DNA of 5,727 nt, taken from positions 1 to 5,727 of the forward strand of contig DXYG01000110.1 of NCBI GenBank assembly GCA_019415925.1. The letters are read 5' to 3'. Position 1 is the first letter of the stretch; the number at the start of each line of letters is the position of its first letter. The position numbers and the translations under genes were made by a program. Below are positions 5,081-5,727 of this stretch, piece after piece. Below the pieces are notes generated by a model that was not told where the DNA came from, searched no databases, and worked only from the letters and a program-made list of their open reading frames with translations. Source of the stretch: Clostridiales bacterium. Its GTDB lineage: Bacteria > Bacillota > Clostridia > Oscillospirales > Acutalibacteraceae.

Positions 5081-5706
5081 TTAATTCTTCTGTGCCTGTG
5101 CAGCTTTTAAATTCTTGGCAAAATACTCAAAATCGGGTATTGAAGCAAGCACGGGAACGTTGCAGATTGTAGTCATTTCGTCATCATATTTAATCTTTAC
5201 ATCGAAGTAATCACGTATAAACGCTATGATAATTGAAAGAACCAGACCGATAAGAAGAGCAATAAGTACGTTTTTGGTCACGCTTGGTGAGGTGGGGTTC
5301 TGGGGAGTTGTAGCTTCGTCAACGATTTTGAGCTTAGAGTTGTTGCTGAGAATCTCAGCAATTGTTGTCGGAGCTGTTTTTGAAACTGCGTCGGCTATAT
5401 TCTTTGCTTCGGCAGGGCTGTCGGAAACGACATCGGCTTTGAAAACCTCGGTGCCTTCAACACTTGTAAATTTAATTCTTGATTTAAGTTCAGAAGCAGT
5501 GTACTTGCTGTTAAGCGTTTTTGAAACTGCTTCATAGAAATTGTTAGTGTCGAGAACCTCTATGTATGTTGCAACAAGCTTTGAAGAATAATTATATGCG
5601 CTTAAGTCCTCGCCGCTGTTTGAATTTTTGTAGTCGGTGCTTACATAAAGCTTTACGGTTGCCGTATAAGTTTTTTTAATAAAAAAATTAGTAATAAAAA
5701 ATGAAC
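5081..5706 (-). CDS. Wzz/CpsC-like polysaccharide chain-length determinant, 5' truncated at contig edge
   Basis: The minus frame is open from the last native base to the TAA at 5081-5083, giving about 207 residues with the N-terminus missing. The first visible residues (FFITNFFIKK, then TYTATVKLYV) look like the end of the first membrane helix followed by the conserved opening beta strand of the Wzz domain (PF02706). The middle is an alpha/beta extracellular region. Near the C-terminus a proline-rich PQNPTSPS segment (about 5282-5305) leads straight into a second membrane helix, VLIALLIGLVLSIIIAFI (about 5216-5269), followed by a short cytoplasmic tail. This TM-Wzz-PxxP-TM plan is that of CpsC/CapA/YwqC proteins, which set polymer length and activate the partner BY-kinase. 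That kinase gene follows after only 16 bases. A GTG at 5279-5281 lies inside the gene just before the helix and should not be taken as the start. The family call is secure; the symbol is left blank because the N-terminus is missing. Confidence 0.9.
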
Positions 5707-5727
5707 CTGTCTCTTATACACATCTCC
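5707..5727. other. Illumina Nextera (Tn5 mosaic end) adapter remnant, not native DNA
   Basis: Bases 5707-5725 read CTGTCTCTTATACACATCT, the reverse complement of the 19-bp Tn5 mosaic end used in Nextera libraries. The following CC agrees with the Read 2 (i7-side) transposase adapter, which continues CCGAGCCC; the Read 1 version continues GACGC. The match is exact over 21 bases and sits flush with the end of the window. It is read-through adapter retained at a contig edge. It also places an in-frame stop in front of the truncated Wzz-like gene, which is an artefact. Confidence 0.97.

Noticed and set aside
5707..5727. Possible Tn5/IS50 transposon end at the window edge
   Set aside because: The match is to the engineered 19-bp mosaic end and continues with the Nextera Read 2 adapter bases CC; it lies flush with the contig end and no transposase is present.

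Overview
The window holds seven genes, all on the minus strand, that read as one stretch of an exopolysaccharide or capsule biosynthesis operon. Transcription runs from high to low coordinates. The split arrangement of a Wzz-type membrane protein followed by a separate BY-kinase (CpsC/CpsD style), the strong GGAGG-type ribosome binding sites and the moderate-to-low GC content point to a Gram-positive Firmicute. A gut Clostridia/Ruminococcaceae-like organism is my best guess. That placement is inferred from gene style and from a palindromic tail element I associate with that group, not from a marker gene.

Layout in transcription order: (1) 5706-5081, 5'-truncated Wzz/CpsC-like polysaccharide co-polymerase; (2) 5064-4360, CpsD-like tyrosine autokinase with a C-terminal tyrosine cluster; (3) 4263-3601, short monotopic sugar-1-phosphate transferase (PglC/WbaP catalytic domain); (4) 3527-2748, glucose-1-phosphate cytidylyltransferase rfbF; (5) 2748-1693, CDP-glucose 4,6-dehydratase rfbG, coupled to rfbF by a TGATG overlap; (6) 1683-763, extended SDR, probably the 4-keto reductase; (7) 710-141, RmlC-family cupin epimerase. 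A strong RNA hairpin lies between (6) and (7). The last 140 bases (1-140) are noncoding and rich in perfect inverted repeats.

How they work together: genes 4-7 look like a dedicated CDP-6-deoxyhexose pathway. Glc-1-P plus CTP gives CDP-glucose, which is dehydrated to CDP-4-keto-6-deoxyglucose, then epimerised at C3 and/or C5 and reduced at C4. The DdhC/DdhD genes needed for 3,6-dideoxyhexoses are not seen here, so a 6-deoxyhexose with its 3-OH retained is the simplest prediction. Gene 3 would start the lipid-linked repeat unit, and genes 1-2 would control polymerisation and chain length. No glycosyltransferase, flippase, polymerase or phosphatase lies in the window.

The right end is not biological. 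Bases 5707-5727 match the Illumina Nextera (Tn5 mosaic end) adapter exactly, so the window is the edge of a contig with read-through adapter, and gene 1 is cut by the assembly. I found no radically new system. The points of real interest are the CDP-sugar branch, the active-site variation in the epimerase, the intercistronic hairpin and the tail palindromes.
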